DNA of 64,000 nt from Icerya purchasi (GCA_039619475.1 CM077115.1:39194444-39258443), one strand, 5' to 3'; counted from the stretch's first letter, positions 24,330 through 38,503 are shown. Made by a program: numbers and translations. The notes: a model not told the origin generated them from the letters alone.

Positions 24330-26640
24330 AATGTACACATGTATCACACGAGATCTGCAGGTTTACAACGTTTGTTGAGTTTCTCCGTCAGCAACAGTTG
24401 GATTACAGGATTCCCATGATCCCGAATCCGTAGTACGCACTTACGATCCTTGGAATGACCTCATCTACATACTTCAGATCTAAATCTCTGTGCAAGTCTA
24501 TATTGAACTATCAATTGTATAACTTTATTTTGAGATTTTGAGCGCTCTGTATGATATTACGGTTGCTCGCCACATCACCATAATTCAAAATACCATAAGT
24601 CCAGATTGGCTTGATGATAACTTTATAGATTATGATATAAGCTTAGCTTTGGATGATGACTCAGTGAAGTTGCCTAATTATTTGCTCTTTTTTAACCTTA
24701 ATATGCGGCTGCCAAGTGAAACGAGTGTCCAAATGGATTACCTGGATGTTATTTATATAAACGCTTAGCTGAAATTAGACATAAAGCAAAGGTCACGTAA
24801 ACTGACTTCACCTCGTTTAATTTAATCCTCCACTTTGAGGTGGTCCACTAAGGGATTAAATCTAATGCATTCTGTAACCTGTTGCAAAAAAAATGTAGTT
24901 ACTTGGTAAGTAATTACTTACTCGTAGTTTAGATAGCACAGACATTCTATCAAATGCTTGGGCTATGTCCAGGAATATCACCGAGCAGGATATTTTTTTT
25001 TTTTTTTTTAGCGTTATTGGATTGCAAGCCGAAATACCCGCTGAGTAGTTGAATGTTCATTCTGGAAGCCGAATTGCTCGTTTGGTATTATAACATCAGT
25101 AAATGGCTTAAGTCCTGTGTTAGGAGCAATTTTTCAAACAATTTGGAGACAAAAAGTAATATAGACCTATAAGAAGATACTTCTTTTTCCGGTTTATTGA
25201 CTTTCCTTCGCATGATAATTTCGGCGGTTTTGAAAGGAAGAGACGTAGGCACGCCTCGAACAGGTACGTAAGCAGTATAATACCTTTGCGCGAAAGTTCG
25301 TGAACGATTGCAGGTGAAATCCCATCAAATCCAGGTGATTTTTTAGGGTTGATTTTTTTTTTTGTGTCAATACAAAGCGCTATTTCATAGGGCGAGAACG
25401 GTTTGATTTGCTGTTCGTTGGTTCCAACTATGATTGGTTAGCAAGCGGCGTGAAAACGTTGGATAAATGCTTGGCAAAACATTCAACTTTTTCATCTTCC
25501 TTCCGAAGCCAGTTTCCGTGTTCATCCTTTAAGGGAGGAATTCGTCGTATAGGTCTCGTAAAACGATGTGTCGCTTTCCATAAGGTATAATCTCTATCGG
25601 CATCTGCTCCCAGATTATCCAGGTAATTTTTGATAGCTCTCTGCTTGATTCCTTTAATAATACGATATTGAGTATATTACTAATGCGATTAAATACGTTT
25701 TTGTCATTTGGATTACGAGAAATATGCCATACCCGCCTTTCTGTCCTTAATTAACTTATCTCTGCCGAGTGACACATGTTTGATTTTTAAGCGGGCGAGT
25801 AGCACAGCAGATGAAGCTACACGTGTACTGCTTCTATAAACTGATCACATTTCACCTCTAATTCAGCACTGGTTTACAGTCTAACTTTAAGATCGATTAT
25901 ATTATCCAGAGTGCTCCGAAAACAATCCCAATCTGTCATTTTGTTTATTAACGTACTTTTTTTCTGCTTATAACACACAGTACTGTTTAATGTAAACGAT
26001 ACTGGGATGTGATTTGAAGACAGGTCGTTATGATTCTTTACATTTATATTATAGCTGGATGCAATTCCTTCACATATATAAAAGTCAAGAAGATCAGGGG
26101 AATACTGTCTCGATTAGTTGGGCAATAGGTAGGGCTTTCTCCTGATATGTAAGAACATCCCGTTGCATTGATAGCGTTCAGTTAGCTTCGACCGCGTGTA
26201 AGGTCTTCTCTTGATTCCCACACACGGTGTTTTGCATTGAAATTGCCACCCATAACAAATCGATTATCCGAGTGTTGGAACAATTGGACCCAATCTGTAA
26301 TAGTGATCTTAACGTTTACCGGGCGGAAAGTAAGCAGCGACCAGATTCAGTTCACAGTTACAAAAGGTAACCTGCATATTGTGCTGTTGCATCGAAGTAC
26401 CCCGAAAGTGCTTCATATTATTATCACGAATAATTATGCCAGAATCACGCCAACCACCACCGTCAAGATCAGGTGTGTGATATAAGGGGTAGTTGCGAAA
26501 CTTTAGCACTTCACCATACTTCAGATGGGTTTCAGATATAAGTGCAATGTCAATATTTTTATGATTTAAGTACATTTATAGCTCGTTTTTTCGCCTGGAC
26601 AGCATTCCAAGTGATTATTTTGAGAGTTGCATCTGTCACT
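24330..26640 (-). pseudogene. Jockey-type ORF2: endonuclease and reverse transcriptase
   Basis: ORF2 starts in a frame reading TLKIITWNAVQAKKRAI near 26630-26580, the usual opening of the AP-type endonuclease. It continues after a shift as NIDIALISETHLKYGEVLKFRNYPLYHTPD...NLVAAYFPPGK (26309-26575), which includes the ET catalytic region. Downstream, KKSPGFDGISPAIVHEL (about 25355-25300) marks the start of the reverse transcriptase. A FLDIAQAFDR-like palm motif appears near 24990-24950. The catalytic [FY]ADD could not be read. The C-terminal part is heavily decayed. The endonuclease nicks target DNA and the reverse transcriptase copies element RNA at the nick. Confidence 0.7.
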
Positions 26641-27942
26641 AAGTTTTATTTTTGACTGAGGTTGCTTCTGCTGGTTTAGGTTACCTTCCAGCTTATAAAT
26701 TCTGGCGTTCAGTTGTTGGAGTAATTCCATAATGTCAGCGACTGTTGAATCTTTAGTTGCCATTGAACTTCCTTTCACCTTTCTCGGATAGCTATTACTC
26801 GGAATCTGTTTAGAATTATTAATGGAAACAACACTCGAAGTTTCGGCGTGCGATGAAGCTGCCTGCGTAGCTGACTGCAAGCTTGCGCCAGCCAAATTAT
26901 TGCTTTTATTATTTGTAGAAGTATCAAGTGATTGACTATTGTAATTTCGATGTAGCAAGAACCTTGCTTTGCAACCGCTGTACAGCTGAGATCTCGGGTT
27001 TAGTAGCTAGCTCTAGTTTCGATTTATAAATGTGGCGGTACCCTTTCCAATTGGTCGTATGGTTACCACCGCAATTTGCATATTTTTGCATGGATCCGTC
27101 TTTTTCTCTGTACACTAATTTGATAGGTGATTACTCTCTTGGATTGTCTAGCGTAATACTTGGCTGTATGTCCGTCTACATTGTGGAATATCATTCCTTT
27201 TACGCGGAGTTTCAACTGTTACCTTACAGTGAAGAATTTGAGTAATTTTGTATATGTTTCTAAATTAACAAAAAGCAGAGGTAAAAGATTTTTTTTTTTT
27301 TTGTTCCACATTTGACCTATGCAGCATCAGAGGCATTTTGCACAGAGGGTATGGTTATAACTCTAATGGCTACGTCCGTAGCAGTATGTCCAGCTTTTGA
27401 TAACTCTGCCTTAATGTCTTTAATTGCAGCGGGTGATGTAAACCATGTATTACTAACACCCGGTAAGGTTTAGAGTAGCTTTACTTTGGCAAGAATGAAA
27501 TTCCAAGCCATGCAGTTCATCTGCAGCATTATTAACTATCTTTGTTAATATATCAATTGTATATTTATACGAGTCCGGATCTTTGCAGCCAACTTTGACA
27601 TTTTCATTAGATGGGTTTGCGGTTTTCCATCGTTACTCGCATTAATATTAAGTTTACTGATGAGAGTATTAATATTTGTAATATTATTTACAAATATTGG
27701 CGGTATACGTGGAGCTTTATCGGCATACCCTTTTTTCTTAACAGAGGTGAATTCGGTGAGTTTGTAATATTTACGATTTTTGACGAAGGATTGCTATTGT
27801 TTTTACGAAACTATTTATTTGTTCTTGTAACTCCATTAATGCGTTTGTTAAGGTTTTCAATTTCCTTATCTTTAATGACTAGTAATTTTTTGCGCTCATC
27901 GTGACTATTAATTTGGTCAGAGGCACTTCTAGTTATTGGCAT
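26566..27942 (-). pseudogene. Jockey-type ORF1 (gag-like nucleic-acid-binding protein)
   Basis: The start codon at 27942-27940 opens MPITRSASDQINSHDERKKLLVIKDKEIENLNKRI, a charged, coiled-coil-like N-terminus. After several stops, a region at about 27250-27050 reads ...IPQCRR...NHLSN...KYANCGGNHTTNWKGY, matching the Cys/His zinc knuckles of gag-like ORF1 proteins (CxxCxGxHxxNxxGC). The C-terminal 130 codons (26566-26958) are open and Ser/Asn/Gln-rich, ending near the ORF2 start. ORF1 proteins package element RNA. Frames are broken in at least three places. Confidence 0.65.
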
Positions 27943-28250
27943 TGTTACTTATATTCGTTAAAAATTTTAAATATATGACAACAGTTAACGCAATAGTTAA
28001 AAACATTTGTGTGATCAAGTGATAATTTTTCGTGCCGTATCTGGCCGAACGAACGAGACCGCGTTTAGCCAGTTTTATCAGCAAAAATGACCTAAACGCG
28101 ATAACTGATAACCACTACATACAAGTATTTAATTAGGTCCAAATCGAAAAGATTTTAAATGACAACCGAAATAATTCGTTTAATAAGTCGTCATAACACT
28201 TTACATTCACTCGACGTTCAGCAAAAACACTTTCAAAATCGAAAACTCCG

Positions 28251-30077
28251 CAATGAACTGTGCGATGTAAGTAATATAAAAAAAAAAAAACAAACAAATA
28301 TATACGTTTCTCCACTATTGAAATAATCCAGAGCAAGAACATACACAAACGGATTCAATTTCTTTAAATGTAAATTCGATGTTAATCTTTAACGAAAGAT
28401 TATAAATCGCCCGAATCGATCGAGACAGTTTTTGTACAACTGTAGCGTTAAAATAATACAAAATAATAAGCTATTTCTGAACAATCCGCTCTTCCAGTAG
28501 GAAGTATTCTACTAAAATTGTAATATTAATAAAATTTATCTCGGTATATATTTTATTCAGTAAAAAACGGAGCAGGTGTGTTTGTTTATGAATGAGTATT
28601 GTTCAGGTTTGCGGATCTATTGCAACACAGTTCGACATTTCTTCATTTCGATTCCATATGTGTCGATTACAAGAGGCCAAGCGTTCTCGATCATATACCG
28701 TGGAGACTCGGTCAGATGGACAGCAAACTCGATCGGTCAAGAAGAACTAAGAATTTCCTTAGTTTTAATCGTTTGGCTTTCGCAACCATTTCCCACTCGA
28801 TACGCTACCGTCGATTGCAAGAGATAACGAAGTGATGTTATTTAATTATTCTTACGCTTTTTTTTGCAAAAATGAATATCAATAAATGCGAGCAGATAAA
28901 TTATATAATGCCGCTTTTAACGAAACGATGAAAGGGAACTTCAGTAATTGGACTACTACTAGGGACTGACGGGGAAAAACGCAACATGTAGGAAAGACGT
29001 AAAAGGGAGTTGGACCAAACCGGAGTAAAGAAAAGAGAGCGGTCAATAGAAAGACATATTCAAATACAAAAGAAAAAAAAAGTTGACGAGCATCGCAAAT
29101 GCTTTATTGAGAACGAACCGAAACAGGTAGAAGAGATGAAAAAGAAACGAAAACGTAACAGGAAATGACAGTAGAATGCAAGCGAATGCAACGGAGAGAG
29201 GTGAGAGAGCAAGCGACGAATTGAGTAATTTCCTTGGAATCGAAATTATTTGAAAGCGGAATTAATAGGCGTAAATATAAGAAGAACGGCGCTATTATCG
29301 GGAAGAAGTGGAAAAATATTCGATCAAGATTTTCGTCCGGAATTTTCCGAATAAGGGCAAGAGATTTAAAGATTTTCTTTGTTTGCTTTAAAGAAAGAAA
29401 TCAGGAAAAACCTGGGGGACCGATATCCTCGATGATGACGACGAATAGGATTGTGCAACAAATCAGCGCAAATGAAACGGCGAAGGTGGAGGATATGAAA
29501 ATTAAGTGTATACAAAAAATTACGAATAGAAATCGGTTAATTAAAATTATCTAAAGAGCACTCGCATAAGAAGGGGCAATGAAATAATTGAAGAAAAAAA
29601 GAAAGAAAAAAGCGATTAAAAGAAATACTAGAATATCGCTCACGATCGATGACATTTTTTTGTATACGCTACGTTTCATTCGTTTCTATGTTGAAATATT
29701 TCTCCGACATTGAGAATATTAAAAACAAGCAATTAAATGTCACAAATATCATTACAAATTTTCATCGGTACAATAACGACTTTCTGTATATATTACGGAA
29801 TTGGTGATAAATTGTTTAACCCGTTGTGTAAAGCATAAATAAAAATATATCTCATCGCGAATCGAAGATATTACGTCTTTCTTTATTTATAATTAAAAAT
29901 CTTAGTTCAACGGGAGGATTAATTTTTTCTTGCCAGGTGTAAAAATTAATCCAATTAATATTAATAATATCTATTCTTATTTAACGCAATTTCCTACTGG
30001 ACACGAAATATTTCAAAATCATTTGTACCGCTTTCGCTTACACCTGAACAACCGATTTGTGTTCTTGTGGGGGGATG
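28251..30077. other. No gene supported; purine-rich block
   Basis: A purine-rich plus-strand section runs from about 28920 to 29640 and contains a 106-codon open frame (29234-29554) rich in Lys and Arg, with no domain I recognise. An A run lies at 28278-28291. Sequence from 28600 to 28830 has overlapping open frames in two frames but no similarity I can name. Confidence 0.4.
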
Positions 30078-30085
30078 CACTAGAG

Positions 30086-31310
<1,225 letters not shown>

Positions 31311-31564
31311 TTTCTTCTCCAGTGGTAACAATATTAATTAATGTATTATTTTTTACACCACGGTGTAGATAAGCGAATTATTTAGTTTTTAGTTAAAAAT
31401 AGGATAATCACCTATGATCGCCTCGCTTTTAAAATTTCTGCTTTCGTAGAATTTTCTCGACGACGTGACCAATCGATATTTACCTGAATCCCTAAAAACT
31501 TCTAATTCGCGAATTTTATCAAAATAGTTTAATTCTCATATTTATATATATATATATATATATA

Positions 31565-32318
31565 CGAAGGACGTTCAAAAAGTAAGTTTCACTATTTTTT
31601 ATTTTCGAAACTAATGAAGCTAGAAAAAATAGGATACCTGCATTAAATTCAGCATACCTTTATTTACTTTTCCACATATTCACCTTTTAAATTTAAGCAT
31701 TTTTCGAGTCGAGAAATTAACTTATAACTCTACCTTCTTCGTAGAAACTTGCTGCCAAATTTTGTAACCCCAGGTAAGAACGAAATTTTTCAACTCCTCG
31801 TCGGTCTCGAATTTTTTTGCATAGTACCCCCTCGTGACACACCCGGAAGCAACTGGTCAAGAAGATCAAAAATGGTTTGGCTGCGATCGAATTGCAGAGT
31901 TTTTTCAATTTTTTGCACCAGTTGTTCGTTGGAGATTACAGATGATGGTCTGTCGCTCCATTACTCGTCCTCTAAATTCGTTCTACTTCCTCGGAATAGC
32001 ACCATTAACGAACATATAGAACACTTATCACTAGGGACCATAAACTTCCGCTATTTGTCGATGAATTTCAATTGGTGCAATTTTTTTATGGTTTAAAAAT
32101 CGAATAACTGAGTACACATCGTAGCCGGCAGCAACTTTCAGAATTTCACTCACGGATTAACTCACGTAACTCGAAAACGAAAAAACATACAGTATTTCGG
32201 TCTAGACACTAGTTTAAACTTGAAAGTTGTAGCTACAAAATGAGACCACACCCACTCACAAAAGTTTATTCTAACCGGTTTTACAGGGGTGGGAACCTTA
32301 CTTTTTGACCGTCCCTCG
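31565..32318 (-). mobile_element. Internally deleted mariner-type element, about 754 bp
   Basis: The ends CGAAGGACGTTCAAAAAGTA and, inverted, CGAGGGACGGTCAAAAAGTA continue to 26 bp with 23 matches (31565-31590 and 32293-32318). The left flank is TA (31563-31564); the right TA is not preserved next to the end. The minus strand at 31717-31908 encodes the transposase C-terminus (LAASFYEEG...), followed by a decayed KCLNLKGEYVEK-like tail. The catalytic domain is missing, so the element is non-autonomous. It lies 38 bp from the next mariner, in opposite orientation. Confidence 0.75.
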
Positions 32319-32356
32319 TTTATATATATATATATGTTCGCAAACACACACACATA

Positions 32357-33639
32357 GGAGGTGTGATCAAAAAGTAACGGGAATTTTGTAATTGCGCGCG
32401 CTGCATTTTGTTTATTGAGCCGAGTTGTATTTTGTGTATTGGCTGTACTGTCAGTAACGTACGTGTCAAATATCAGGCTGCTGAGATGCTTAGTTTGTAC
32501 TTAACCAAGCGAAAAAGCAACAGTTGTTTTAGTGTGTTTCTTAACGATTTCTGTTTGTAGCAAAATGTCAGATCAGAGAATTTGTGTGAAATTTTGTTTT
32601 AAAAATGGAATTAAGTGCAGCGAAGCATTACAAATGTTAAAGAAGGCCTTTGGCGACGATACTATGTCACAAACACGAATTCATGAATATAGTACAAACG
32701 CTTCCAGGAAGGTCGAGAAGACGCAGAAGAAGATGCGAGGTCTGGGCGAAATATCACGTCCATCAGTGACGAAAACGTGGCAAAAATTAAACAGATTGTG
32801 CTTGCTAATAGAAGAATTACGTTGCTGAAGAGATAGGAATTTCATATGGCTCATGTGAAGCAATTTTTACGAATGTTTTGAACATGAAACGAGTGGCAGC
32901 AAAATTTGTTCCGAAACTAATGAATTTTCAACAAAAACAGCATCGAGTATCCATCGCTGAACAATTGCTTAATGACGTCGCTGACGATCGAGACTTGCTC
33001 AAACGCGTTATAACTGGTGATGAAACGTGAGCACATGGCTACGACATCGAAACAAAGGCTCAGTCGCCTCAATGGAAGTTTCCTGAAGAGCCAAAACCAA
33101 AAAAAGCACGTCAAGTTCGGTCAAATGTGAATTCTAACCGTTTTATTTTACTGGAATGGAATAGTTCATTACGAATTTTTACTGACTGGTCGTACAGTCA
33201 ATAAGGAGTACTATCTGCAAGTTTTACGCAATTTGCGTGAGGCAGTCCGGAAAAAACGACCCGAACTTTGGAGAAGCAACTTGTGGAATTTGCACCATGA
33301 CAACGCACGCCGCTTTGCTTATCCGACAGTTCGTGTCGAAACATAACATCGTTGTAATGCCGCAACAGCCTATTCTCCAGACACGGCACCCTGCGACTTT
33401 TTCCTATTTCCCCGACTCAAAAAGACACTCAAAGGACAACTTTTTTCAACATTGGATGAGATAAAGGAAAAATCGCAGAGCGAGCTCAAGATAAGAGCAT
33501 TCCAGCAATATTTCGTAAACTAGAAACTATGGTGGCATAAGTGCATAATATCAAACACTTTGAAGGGACAAAATAAAATTGAAGATTAAGTACTTTTTGA
33601 AAAAATTAAAAATTCCCGTTACTTGTTGATCATATCTCG
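32357..33639 (+). mobile_element. Full-length, inactive mariner-type transposon
   Basis: A 1283-bp element flanked by TA at 32355-32356 and 33640-33641. The ends share an inverted TGATCAA.AAGTAACGGGAATTTT core (left about 32364-32386, right about 33609-33633). The outermost bases are more diverged (GGAGGTGTG and CGAGATATG). The length is typical of a complete mariner. One transposase frame, disrupted by stops and shifts, lies inside at 32565-33540. Confidence 0.8.
32565..33540 (+). pseudogene. Mariner transposase, disrupted
   Basis: The frame opens MSDQRICVKFCFKNGIKCSEALQMLKKAFGDDTMSQTRIHEY, the N-terminal helix-turn-helix that binds the TIR. After shifts, VLNMKRVAAKFVPKLMNFQQKQHRVSIAEQLLNDVADDRDLLKRVITGDET follows. 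The first catalytic D is kept (codon 33019-33021), but the next Trp codon is TGA (33028-33030). A degraded LHHDNA segment lies near 33290 and YSPDTAPCDFFLFPRLKKTLKGQLFSTLDEIKE at about 33374-33475, which keeps the third D. At least three lesions break the frame. The spacing is consistent with a DD34D catalytic domain. Confidence 0.75.
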
Positions 33640-33641
33640 TA

Positions 33642-35622
33642 TATGTCTATATTATATCGGGTCAGCTGTAAAAATAGCAAGTAATTTTAAGGCGTTTTTA
33701 TACCACCACCCGTAAAAGAGCGTTTCGCGTAAAAAATTTGGAATTTAAAGACTCATCAAATAGCCGGGAATATGAAAAACGGTCGGGTACCGATGCTAAA
33801 AAAGATCGAGAGACTTTTGAAATACCGATTTAATAAATAATGACGAAACGTAACTTTAATCGGATATTTATCAAAACGAGCCGAATCGGTAATAATGGTC
33901 AACGGCAGATGTGAAATTAAAATCAAAAGACGCGTTCTAGGAAATTGGAGAGGGAAGTGTTGTAAATGTTTTATGTAGAGGGCGGAAAACGGTGTAGCTC
34001 TTCTTCTCATTTAGGAGGAAATGATGAAGGAACAGGGTCTTTGAGAATCGGCCCTATCGATGGACTTAAATAGCTTTGGGCTGTTTTTTTTCAAGAAAAT
34101 GTTCAATTCTAAAAGAATCAGTCGATAAATCGGATTAGACACACGAGAGACAAGTTGACGTCCGAAAAACCGCGCGCTTCTACGTATTTCATCGATTTTA
34201 TTTATAAATTCGAAATATCGAAGGAAAAACAATTTCTATTCTTCCGCCTTTAATCGATATATTTGTTTTTGTCGCTATTTGGCACACAGTCGCGGTAGAA
34301 GAATTCGCGACGTCTCTTCCATTCGTCGGCAAAGTAGACAAAAGGCCGGGTCAGGTTAAAGGTTAAAGCAGGGCACTGGGCGCAGAGCTCATTCATCACG
34401 AACTAGAGCACTGTCGACACAGGCATTAACTCGCTTTGCCTTTCGAAGGGTCGCTAGGGATCGGTTAAATGTTATTGTCGCTCTTGTTGACCACTGGACC
34501 TCCTAAACCGGAAAGGTCTCGACGACGCTCTCCGGAGAGACTCCATTTTTCTTGGTCTCTACGACACACTCGTTTGTTTTTCCTCAAAGTGAACTTGGCC
34601 CCGGACTTTGCAACGTTAAATATTGTCCGAATCCGAGTTTTCTTTTTCCTTCTAACGATTCCGGCGCACGTTCCGATGAAGATTTTCTTATTAATATTTT
34701 CTCTCGCGCGCGCTGACATAGTTGTTCATTTGAATGGTGTGTTGATGCATACAGTCGCCAGACTAGTTAGGTCGGGCCCTTTTGTTTCTACTTGTATTAC
34801 TTTTCATACATATATACATACATTTTTTTTTTTTTTTTTCGTATCTACAACTTTCATTCGTGCTTATATTCGGACATGGGACCGACAATATCGTCATCGC
34901 AGTGAACCGGTTTTAAGCACGAACGTAATTAACGCCTTAAAAGTTGCCCCGGCATTTTTTAATTGTTTGCTTTGTTTCATGTTTTTATTATTTTTTTTTT
35001 CATTTAATTAAATTTATTCAAGGCGCTTAAAGGATTTTCTAAATCTGCAAAATGTTTCTAATCTGTTTAAATATATATTTTTACTATTTCTGTTTACTTC
35101 GTTTGTTAGGCGAAGTCTAAATGACGATTCGATTAACATATTGCTTGAAATTTTTCTCCCAGCATTCACAGCGCCTTCAACAGCATTGTAACTTGAAAAT
35201 AGTTTTAAATTTTCACTACTCGGGCAATCTTGAATAATAATAAGCCACGCTCGTTCTCCATTAATTTTTGCAGAAGGTATATTAATGTCATTTTTCCGTC
35301 ATTTCTATAGTCAGCTACTTAGGCTTTATGTTTTCTACTTTTTTTCGAATATCGGCCAAAAAAAGTCCGAAGCCTCAAACTTCGTGTACGGCCATCATTG
35401 CTGACAACTGTCATATTGAATTATTGATTTACATAAAATAATATAAATATTGCTTTAAAATAGAATTAAATTTGCAGGAAAAGTTGAATTATAGTATTTA
35501 AAAATTAAACGTTTTATTGTGATAATAATGATAATAATAATGAAATATTTTGAGTTTTAACAATAACGACGTCAGTAGTGACGTAGGACTTTTATCGGTT
35601 CTATTTGTGGAAGGATACGTTA
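33642..35622. other. No gene supported; mixed spacer
   Basis: An open frame of 180 codons on the plus strand (34469-35011) has no recognisable domain and runs through a T run at 34825-34840. The section at 34260-34720 is somewhat richer in CpG than its flanks. The rest is AT-rich. Host exon cannot be excluded, but nothing supports it. Confidence 0.35.
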
Positions 35623-37451
35623 CATTTTTTTTTTTTTTTTTTTTTTATATTATTTTTTATTAATTACAACTGGTCTCCATAGACCATCAAACAATTTTAC
35701 TGGAATGCAAATTAACGCGTAAGGGGCCACCACTATCAGGGTTCCCCAGGAACATCTATTCAAGTTCTAAACAAAGTCAAAGACTCTAGAGCGCTTCAGC
35801 CGTCGAATTTCTTGACTATTGTCAAGCAGGTTGATAGCTAGTGGGTTGGGATGTGTTTCTAATCGACTAGTATACCGCTGTGCGGCAAGTTTTATTTCTT
35901 CCTTTACGTAAGGTATGTTGAAGTCCCTATGGAGTGTGTCCGTGGAGACATACCAAGGAGGTGACACAATGAGTCTAATAGCTTTATTTTGGAAACGTTG
36001 TATTTTATTAATGTGTGTATTTCTAGCACAGCCCCATAAAGTTAGACCTTATGTCCATACTGGTTTCAATATTATTTTATATATTAATACTTTGTTTTCG
36101 ATCGACAAGCTGGAATGCTTACCAAGAAGCCAGTAGAGTTTTCTTAGCTTTATATCCAGGCACTTTCTTTTTTGTGAGACATGCTTATTCCACCTTAATT
36201 TACTATCCAAGTGCAACCCAAGGTATTTCACCTCATTCCTAACTGGGATTGTTTCGCCGTTAATTTTGGTTGGCGGGCAGACTACCTTTCGTAGAGCGAA
36301 ATGTAACCTGTGTACACTTTTTCTCGTTAACTTTAATTCGCCATCGATCTAACCACCTTTCAGTTTTTGCTAACGCCAGCTGCAATTTATTTGTTACTGT
36401 TCCAGCATCTTTGTTTGCCGCTATAAGCGCAGTATCGTCTGCAAATGTAGCAATAGCTACGCCCTCGCTGTCAGGAAAGTCTGCAGTGTACATTTGGTAA
36501 AGCACTGGACCCAGTACACTGCCTTGAGGCACACCAGCGGATATAGGATAGATGTTTGATAGTTCATTCTGGAATTTAATTTGATATGTTCGATCATCAA
36601 GGAAAGACTTTAGAAGAAGATAAAAAGGATGAGGAAGATTTTTCTTAATTTTATATAACAGACCACGATGCCAAACCTTATCAAAGGCCTGTTTTATATC
36701 CAAGAATACACCTACACATATTTCCTTAGCTTCAAAGCTATCTTGGATAATACGTTGGATTCGGTGTACCTGTTCAATAGTCGAGTGTTTTTTTCGAAAC
36801 CCAAATTGGTGGTCTGGTATAATATTCTCCTTTATAATCAGAGGATGCAATCTTTTTAAGATTAATTTTTCCAGCACTTTAGATAGGATAGGTAGTAAGG
36901 ATATTGGTCTGTAGGAAGTTACATCCTCTGGAGACTTTCCTGGTTTAGGAATTACCACTATTTGTGCCAGTTTCCAAGACAGCGGGAAGTATTGCAAGCG
37001 GAAGATTGCATTAAATATGTATATTAGTAATAAACAAAATAGCTTTGCGTGGCAGTTCTAGCAACACTTCTTTGGTGATCAGATCGTGCCCAGGGCTTTT
37101 TTTATCGATTAGTTTTTGAATTACATACTGTATTTCCTTTGGGGATGCCGGCGTAATGGGGACACTAAGCTGTAGTGGGGAGCTCAAAAACTCTGTTATA
37201 TCATCTGAGTTTGTAACCTTAGGGTTTGGTTTAAAGACTTCGCTAAAATATTTAGCAAAAACTTCAGCTTTCTCATTATCAGCCTTGGCCCAGGTTCCGT
37301 CCGATTTTCTTATAGGAGGAGAATATTGTACTGGCCTATTTCGGCTTTTAACTACTTTCCACAGGCTGTAGTCGGTAGACTGATTTGGAGATAAATTCTG
37401 CAAGTGTCGTTGTAAGGTTTCATTCACACTAGTGTAGACACAATCGTCCAA
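35623..37451 (-). mobile_element. 5'-truncated Jockey LINE with poly(A)
   Basis: Minus-strand copy. The T run at 35623-35646 is the poly(A) tail, preceded on the coding strand by AATAAAAAATAATAT. ORF2 similarity runs from about 37451 to 35767, so the endonuclease and ORF1 are missing. Frames are largely open with few lesions, which makes this one of the best-preserved elements in the window. No convincing target duplication was found at the two ends. Confidence 0.8.
35767..37451 (-). pseudogene. Jockey ORF2: reverse transcriptase and C-terminus
   Basis: Three main open pieces in order. 37451-37011 carries the region before the polymerase (LWKVVKSRNRPVQYSPPIRKSDGTWAKADNEKAEVFAKYF...IDKKSPGHDLI). 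After a frameshift near 37000, 36997-36260 carries the polymerase core. There, WKLAQIVVIPKPGK, YRPISLLPILSKVLEKL, HQFGFRKKHSTIEQ, VFLDIKQAFDKVWH, AGVPQGSVLGP and the catalytic FADD are all recognisable. The FADD box has F in place of the usual Y, as in many Jockey elements. KYLGLHLDSKLRWNKHV follows at 36231-36049. PWYVSTDTLHRDFNIPYVKEEI...HPNPLAINLLDN...RRLKRSRVFDFV ends at 35767. There are about three breaks in total. Confidence 0.85.
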
Positions 37452-37714
37452 AATGTAGCAGATGAGGAGGCGTTTTATTCGGAAAATATCATAAAATTTG
37501 CCGGGTTCTTGTAGTGAAATAAAACAGTATTGAATTTTTGGAAGTCATTTATAATTAAGAAAGAAACACGGTATTTTTAAAAAACTTCGGGGTTTAAGTG
37601 TATTTTTGAAAGTAATTATTAGTGTGTGTAGCAAGTATGATTAAAGATGGAGATATTTGAAGAAAAAATTATATTTCATGTAAACTATTTTAAGAAATAT
37701 ATTAAATATATTAA

Positions 37715-37753
<39 letters not shown>

Positions 37754-38240
37754 GATTGGTTGCAAACGAAAATAATTTAAAATAAAACCCTACAAATTTA
37801 CGGGTATTTCGGATGCTGCCTGATCGGATTTTGAAAACCGCACAAATTTAATGATACTCCTTATGTGCTACATTTTAGATGCTTCTCTAGAGTGTACAGA
37901 GAGATTACATAACTTGCATAAGTAGATTAAGGGTGGGCCATTATTGGACTCCCCCGATAAATGATTTCAATGAGCTATATTAAACGACGAGCTCTGCAAT
38001 AACTGCGGGAAAATTGGGAGTCTGGAGCATTTAGAAGGAGGAATTACCATTTAGCTCATATTACTGAAGCGATTTACCTTACACGGCACAGTGATGATCA
38101 GTCGACTCTTCATTTGAATGTAAATGCTTATATAAATTTATTAAGGCCACGAAAATAGGACTTGAAGGTAACTAGAGGGCGAAAATGGCCAAATGGCATG
38201 AGCTGAAAAAAACCCAATTTATCACGCATCGTCGAGTAGC
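37452..38240. other. No gene; AT-rich spacer with (TA)n
   Basis: Short stop-rich frames only. A (TA)n tract lies at about 37719-37748. Nothing else recognised. Confidence 0.6.
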
Positions 38241-38460
38241 TAATTTTTTTTTTTTCCTACCCTGGGCGCACCAGCGGCCTTGACCCAACAACATGAAAAA
38301 TTAAGTTATAACTAAATAGCCAGGCGGTCAGAAATAGAAAAGACAAAGGACAGCAGCAATGGAATAACTGAAGGCAATGGGAAGGAAAGAATATAGGTAG
38401 CGTTAAAGGGAATAGGAAGACCCAAAACTAAAAGTTGGGCGTAAAGAAAGGAGGACAGCT
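38240..38460 (-). mobile_element. LINE 3' end, pyrimidine-rich family, copy with poly(A)
   Basis: The T run at 38246-38257 followed by CCTACCCTGGGCGCACCAGC is, on the minus strand, the 3' UTR end and poly(A). The block 38310-38455 matches 12275-12425 and encodes a degraded SFPLPSVIPLLLSFVFSISDRL-type C-terminus. The copy is 5'-truncated to about 215 bp and lies directly beside the large palindrome. Confidence 0.65.
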
Positions 38461-38503
38461 AATTTAAAGAGACTAAATAAATTTAAAAAAAACAAAAAAA
38501 AAA

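Larger units (their letters stand above)
24196..28250 (-). mobile_element. Nearly full-length, decayed Jockey-type LINE
   Basis: Minus-strand non-LTR retrotransposon with both ORFs recognisable. The plus-strand T-rich run at 24196-24225 is the poly(A) tail. ORF2 covers about 26640 down to 24330, and ORF1 covers 27942 down to 26566. About 300 bp of probable 5' UTR lies upstream of ORF1, and the 5' boundary at 28250 is a guess. Order and overlap (gag-like ORF1, then ORF2 with endonuclease and reverse transcriptase) fit the Jockey clade. Stops and frameshifts are spread throughout, so the copy is inactive. Confidence 0.75.

Noticed and set aside
24907..24922. 16-bp palindrome GTAAGTAATTACTTAC
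   Set aside because: Short, AT-rich and inside a decayed LINE; likely chance.
34469..35011. 180-codon plus-strand open frame
   Set aside because: Includes a long Phe run from a T tract and has no recognisable domain; a chance frame in a GC-richer patch is more likely.
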